From Mesorhizobium koreense (lineage in GTDB: Bacteria > Pseudomonadota > Alphaproteobacteria > Rhizobiales > Rhizobiaceae), in the NCBI RefSeq assembly GCF_031656215.1, contig NZ_CP134228.1, positions 3,987,001 to 4,051,000 of the forward strand: 64,000 nt of DNA. Reading direction: 5' to 3'. Position 1 is the stretch's first letter. Each line of letters opens with the position of its first letter. The position numbers and the translations under genes are program-made. This document shows, in pieces, positions 60,643 through 64,000 of this stretch. The notes beneath the pieces are model-generated. The model saw nothing but the letters and a program-made list of their open reading frames with translations, had not been told where the DNA came from and searched no databases.

Positions 60643-62072
60643 CAATTCGCTTCCTTGCTTGCCGGAAACGCCATCGAGACCCTCAGTCCCGGATGCACGG
60701 AAGAAAGGTCGAGCCGCCCACCGTGGAATTTCATGACCGCCTTGGCAAGGCTCAACCCGAGTCCGGAGCCTGGCCTGGACCGACTCTGCTCAAGCCGCAC
60801 GAAGCGCTCGGTCGCCCGGGCGTGGTCGTCTTCAGGTATGCCGGGGCCATTATCGGTCACGGTCAGGCGGATCTCGCTGTCGGTGCTTTCCGCCTTCACC
60901 GTCACCACCGGTTTCTCGGACGAGCCGGCCGAATATTTGATAGCGTTATCCACGATGTTCGAGAGTGCCTGCCCGATCAGTTCGCGGTTTCCCACGATCC
61001 TATGCTTGCCGTCCGCTCCGGATTCCAGACCCACTCCCATCTCCTCCGCCACCGGTTCGTAAAGCTCGACCACATCGTGAAGGATGGTATCGAGATCGAT
61101 CGGCACCGTCGATTCGGCTGAATAGCCCGCCTCCAGGCGTGAGATCATGAGGATCGCATTGAAGGTACGGATGAGCTGGTCGGATTCCGCGATAGAACTT
61201 TCAATCGCCTCGCGATACTCGGCTGAGCTGCGCTTTCCGGCCAACGCCGCCTCCGCACGGTTGCGCAACCGTGTCAGCGGCGTCTTCAGATCGTGCGCGA
61301 TATTGTCCGAGACCTGTTTCAGACCCTCGTTCAGCTCGGCGATGCGCCCGAGCATCATGTTGAGGTTTTCGGCAAGACGGTCGAATTCGTCCCCTGCCCC
61401 GATCACCGGCAGTCGGCCACTGAGGTCGCCGCCCATAATGCGCCGGCTGGCCGCGGAAATGTTGTCTATGCGCTTCAGCGCGCGGCGGCCGACGAAATAC
61501 CAGATGAGCAGCGCGCCCAGCCCCATCGTACCGAGCGCGAACATGAGCGAACGGCGCACGACGAGGCGGAAGCGCTCGGGTTCCCCCAGATCGCGACCGA
61601 CGAGCAGGATGAGTTGATTGGGGAGCCGCAGGACCACCGCGATCGCGCGGTGCTCCGTCACCCGCCCCGTATTGGGCTGGTTCGCCCGCTCACCCGCTCC
61701 CTCGCCGTAACGAACGTAGGAGAACGGCCGCTCGGTCCATCCATTGGTGGAAAGCACGCCCGGATCGAGACTTTCGACATTGCCCGAAAGGATGCGGCCG
61801 TTCGGGTCGGCGATCAGGTAGAGATTGGCACCGGGCTGCCGCGAGCGCTGCTCGATCACGCGGACGAGAAGCTGAAGGCCGCCGCGCTCGTAGCCGGCGG
61901 CGAGACGCTGCACGTCCTCGTTGATCGTGTCGCGTGTCTGCGCCTCCAGCATGTGCACCGAAAGCGAAGTCATGTAGAAGACGAGCAATATTGCGCAGAT
62001 CGCGAAAAGGATCAGGTAGAGCGCCGAAAGCCGCGCCGCCGTCGTCTTCATGATGGCGTGCAGCGCCGCCAT
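60642..62072 (-). CDS. Two-component sensor histidine kinase
   Basis: This 476-residue inner-membrane kinase has two membrane helices (LSALYLILFAICAILLVFYM near the start and SLMFALGTMGLGALLIWYFV at about 175) around a periplasmic sensor of about 140 residues. A HAMP linker (RRIMGGDLSGRLPVIG) follows, then the phosphoacceptor His in VSDNIAHDLKTPLTRLRNR, the N box NIVDNAIKYS, and the G boxes DNGPGIP and GSGLGLSLAKAVMKFHGGRL. This domain order is that of EnvZ/PhoR-like kinases. It starts five bases after the stop of the response-regulator gene, so the pair is one operon. The signal sensed is unknown. Confidence 0.9.
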   Translation of the reverse strand: MAALHAIMKTTAARLSALYLILFAICAILLVFYMTSLSVHMLEAQTRDTINEDVQRLAAGYERGGLQLLVRVIEQRSRQPGANLYLIADPNGRILSGNVESLDPGVLSTNGWTERPFSYVRYGEGAGERANQPNTGRVTEHRAIAVVLRLPNQLILLVGRDLGEPERFRLVVRRSLMFALGTMGLGALLIWYFVGRRALKRIDNISAASRRIMGGDLSGRLPVIGAGDEFDRLAENLNMMLGRIAELNEGLKQVSDNIAHDLKTPLTRLRNRAEAALAGKRSSAEYREAIESSIAESDQLIRTFNAILMISRLEAGYSAESTVPIDLDTILHDVVELYEPVAEEMGVGLESGADGKHRIVGNRELIGQALSNIVDNAIKYSAGSSEKPVVTVKAESTDSEIRLTVTDNGPGIPEDDHARATERFVRLEQSRSRPGSGLGLSLAKAVMKFHGGRLDLSSVHPGLRVSMAFPASKEAN

Positions 62073-62077
62073 AGAGT

Positions 62078-62800
62078 TTAACCTGCCTTGAGCATGTATC
62101 CCGCGCCGCGGATCGTGTGCAGGACGGGCGCGTCGAAGCCCTTCTCGATCTTGCTCCTGAGGCGCGAGACATGCACGTCGATCACATTGGTCTGCGGATC
62201 GAAATGGTAGTCCCAGACATTCTCCAGAAGCATGGTGCGGGTCACGACCTGACCGGCATGGCGCATCAGATATTCAAGTAGCCGAAACTCGCGCGGCTGC
62301 AGCGTGATCTCTTTGCCTGCGCGCTTCACCGTGTGGGAAAGGCGGTCAAGCTCGAGGTCCCCGGCTCTATAGACTGTCTCCACGTCCTTGCCGGCGGCGC
62401 GGCGGTTCAGAACCTCCACGCGCGCGAGCAGTTCGGAGAAAGCATAGGGCTTGGTCAGATAGTCGTCGCCGCCGGCGCGAAGGCCGGTCACGCGGTCGTC
62501 CACCTCGCCAAGCGCCGAAAGGATCAGGACGGGGGTGTCGTCGCCATGGGCACGCAGGCCGGCAATGACCGAAAGCCCGTCGCGCTGAGGCAGCATGCGG
62601 TCGATGACAAGAACATCGTAATCCCCGTTGCGCGCCAGCGTATATCCCGCCTCACCGTCGCGGGCGAGGTGGGCATTGTGACCCGCCTCCGCGAAAGCCT
62701 TTTCAAGATAATCGGCAGCCTCCCGATCGTCCTCGATGACCAGTATCTTCATGGACGTCTTATTCGCCAAATCGCCCGCGTTCGCTGTCTGACTAACCAT
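62078..62800 (-). CDS. OmpR/PhoB-family response regulator
   Basis: The response-regulator domain starts KILVIEDDREAADYLEKAFA, with the acidic pair EDD, the phosphorylated Asp in VLVIDRMLPQRDG and Lys in DYLTKPYAFSELLARVEVLN. The C-terminal winged helix shows LTLQPREF-type ITLQPREFRLLEYLMRHAGQ and VDVHVSRLRSKIEKGF-like NVIDVHVSRLRSKIEKGFD, then HTIRGAGYMLKAG. The ATG at 62800 (240 residues) has GGGAG nine bases upstream and adds 16 residues before the usual start MKILV at 62752, which has no such site. It is the partner of the kinase immediately downstream and its targets probably include degP upstream or envelope genes; the latter is inference. Confidence 0.92.
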   Translation of the reverse strand: MVSQTANAGDLANKTSMKILVIEDDREAADYLEKAFAEAGHNAHLARDGEAGYTLARNGDYDVLVIDRMLPQRDGLSVIAGLRAHGDDTPVLILSALGEVDDRVTGLRAGGDDYLTKPYAFSELLARVEVLNRRAAGKDVETVYRAGDLELDRLSHTVKRAGKEITLQPREFRLLEYLMRHAGQVVTRTMLLENVWDYHFDPQTNVIDVHVSRLRSKIEKGFDAPVLHTIRGAGYMLKAG

Positions 62801-62838
62801 GACCGGGTCTCCCTGTCGAGGCTGCTGATTGCAAAGAC

Positions 62839-62864
62839 GGCAGCGGGCGATGGGACCCGCTGCC
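62839..62864. terminator. 9-bp perfect hairpin between degP and the regulator
   Basis: GGCAGCGGG (62839-62847) pairs with CCCGCTGCC (62856-62864) around an eight-base loop. It lies 120 bp after the degP stop in the leftward direction and 39 bp before the regulator start. There is no T-run, so it may be a weak terminator or attenuator rather than a full stop. Confidence 0.4.
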
Positions 62865-62984
62865 GCTGGATCGGCAAGAACAATCAACTTACGCCGATCC
62901 GGATGCTTCCCCGGGCCCACCCATGGGGGTGTGAGTATGGGCCGGCCGGGGACGCATCCGAGTGTGGGCCGTGTCGGCGGCCTG

Positions 62985-64000
62985 TCAGCCCTTTGCCACC
63001 GGCAGGGCGACGAACCGGCTGTTGTCGTCACGCATGATCCTGACCAGTACCGCTTTGCGACCGGCCTTGGCTGCTTCCGACGCGGCCTGGTCGACATCCG
63101 AAACGGAGTTCACGTCCTTTGAGTTGACCGCCACGATCACGTCGCCCGCGCGGATGCCGCGGTCGGCCGCGTCACTGTTCGGATCGACATCGGTGACGAC
63201 AAGCCCCTTGCCGTCGTCCGACGGCGTCACCGTCAGGCCGAATTTGTCGAGCGTGTCGGCGGTGTTGTTGTCCTGCTGGTTCGATTTGTCGGCGGAAACC
63301 ATCTTGTCAGGCGCCGGCATATCTCCGAGTTTGACATTGAAGGTCTGGTCCGAGCCATCGCGCCAGACCTTGATCGCGACGGATTTACCGGGATTCATGC
63401 CGCCGATCAGTCGCGCCAGTTCCTTCGGTGAATCGACGGTCTTGCCATCAACCGCAGTGATCACGTCTCCGGCTTTGATCCCCGCAGCCTTGGCCGGACT
63501 ATCACCCTGCGGCTCCGCGACAAGTGCACCTTTCTGGTCGGAAAGGCCGAGAGAGTCCGCAATGTCCTTGGTGACGGGCTGGATCTGCACACCGAGCCAG
63601 CCACGATCGACCTGGCCGTCCTTGATGAGATCCTGGACAACGCCCTTAGCGGTCGAAGCAGGAATGGCAAAGGCGATGCCGACATTGCCGCCTGAAGGCG
63701 AGAAGATCGCGGTATTGATGCCGACGACTTCGCCGTTCATATCGAAGGCGGGCCCGCCGGAATTGCCGTGGTTGACGGCAGCGTCGATCTGGATGAAGTC
63801 GTCATAGGGGCCCGCGCCGATATCGCGGCCGCGCGCCGAGACGATACCCGCCGTGACGGTGCCACCAAGGCCGAACGGGTTGCCTACCGCCACGACCCAG
63901 TCGCCGACGCGGACTTTCGAATCGTCAGCCCACTGGACATAGGTGAACTTCTTGCCCTTGCCGTCGACCTTCAGCACCGCAAGATCGGTGCGCGGATCGG
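62985..64000 (-). CDS. degP: DegP/HtrA-family periplasmic serine protease (N-terminus outside window)
   Basis: The visible 338 codons are the C-terminal part of a Do-type protease. The frame begins inside the trypsin-like domain at [18 protein letters not shown], where the Asp of TDLA is the catalytic Asp. The active Ser is in [20 protein letters not shown]. Two PDZ domains follow: the first with [20 protein letters not shown] and [19 protein letters not shown], the second with [20 protein letters not shown] and [18 protein letters not shown]. It degrades or refolds damaged envelope proteins. The catalytic His and signal peptide are beyond the window edge. It lies upstream of the two-component operon on the same strand. 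Confidence 0.93.
   Translation of the reverse strand, partial: DPRTDLAVLKVDGKGKKFTYVQWADDSKVRVGDWVVAVGNPFGLGGTVTAGIVSARGRDIGAGPYDDFIQIDAAVNHGNSGGPAFDMNGEVVGINTAIFSPSGGNVGIAFAIPASTAKGVVQDLIKDGQVDRGWLGVQIQPVTKDIADSLGLSDQKGALVAEPQGDSPAKAAGIKAGDVITAVDGKTVDSPKELARLIGGMNPGKSVAIKVWRDGSDQTFNVKLGDMPAPDKMVSADKSNQQDNNTADTLDKFGLTVTPSDDGKGLVVTDVDPNSDAADRGIRAGDVIVAVNSKDVNSVSDVDQAASEAAKAGRKAVLVRIMRDDNSRFVALPVAKG

Overview
The window looks like Rhizobiaceae chromosome, most probably Sinorhizobium/Ensifer or a close relative. The grounds are a MucR/Ros regulator, PrsD/PrsE-type secretion genes, a PleC/PdhS-type histidine kinase, the degP - response regulator - kinase - glnE order, GANTC sites and the GC-rich codon use of 44.5-64 kb. 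This placement is inferred from gene content, since no rRNA or complete tRNA is present.

The window has two halves. From 1 to about 44.2 kb is an accessory, IS-ridden region of uneven base composition. It ends at a tyrosine integrase (43086-44198) facing the 5' half of a tRNA-Pro(GGG) gene on the minus strand (44204-44247), which looks like the edge of an integrated island. From 44.5 to 64 kb lie ordinary chromosomal genes: ETF-ubiquinone oxidoreductase, a DUF2269-like membrane protein, a secreted protein, uracil-DNA glycosylase, a DMT transporter, a CoxL-like molybdoprotein, aminopeptidase N, a PleC-like kinase, an EF-hand protein, glnE, a two-component pair and a DegP protease.

The core of the accessory half (1-30 kb, plus a gene at 41.5 kb) is a cell-surface polysaccharide and protein-sorting locus. 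It encodes a TPR lipoprotein, three proteins with C-terminal PEP/VPLPA-CTERM sorting tails, their likely processing enzyme (exosortase D with an EpsI domain, 27754-29388), a flippase, a polysaccharide pyruvyl transferase with an FrhB-like iron-sulfur partner, an O-antigen-ligase/polymerase-like protein and five glycosyltransferases, one of them truncated. A 1090-codon beta-helix/PKD/LamG/RTX protein overlaps its own type I secretion ABC transporter and adaptor genes. I infer that exopolysaccharide synthesis, surface anchoring of VPLPA-CTERM proteins and secretion of a polysaccharide-active RTX protein work together here.

The locus is broken by transposons. One IS3 element sits in an IS66 transposase with a visible GGGT target duplication. 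A second IS3-type element, flanked by GCGG, splits a tyrosine recombinase gene and itself carries an IS1111-type insertion. IS110, IS66, IS701-like and IS5 copies or relics are also present. From 30.5 to 44.2 kb the region holds small unknown genes, a serine-recombinase-like gene, a HUH-endonuclease-like (Rep-like) gene, a palindromic dispersed repeat in two copies, and decaying genes (DoxX, universal stress protein, IS5 transposase).
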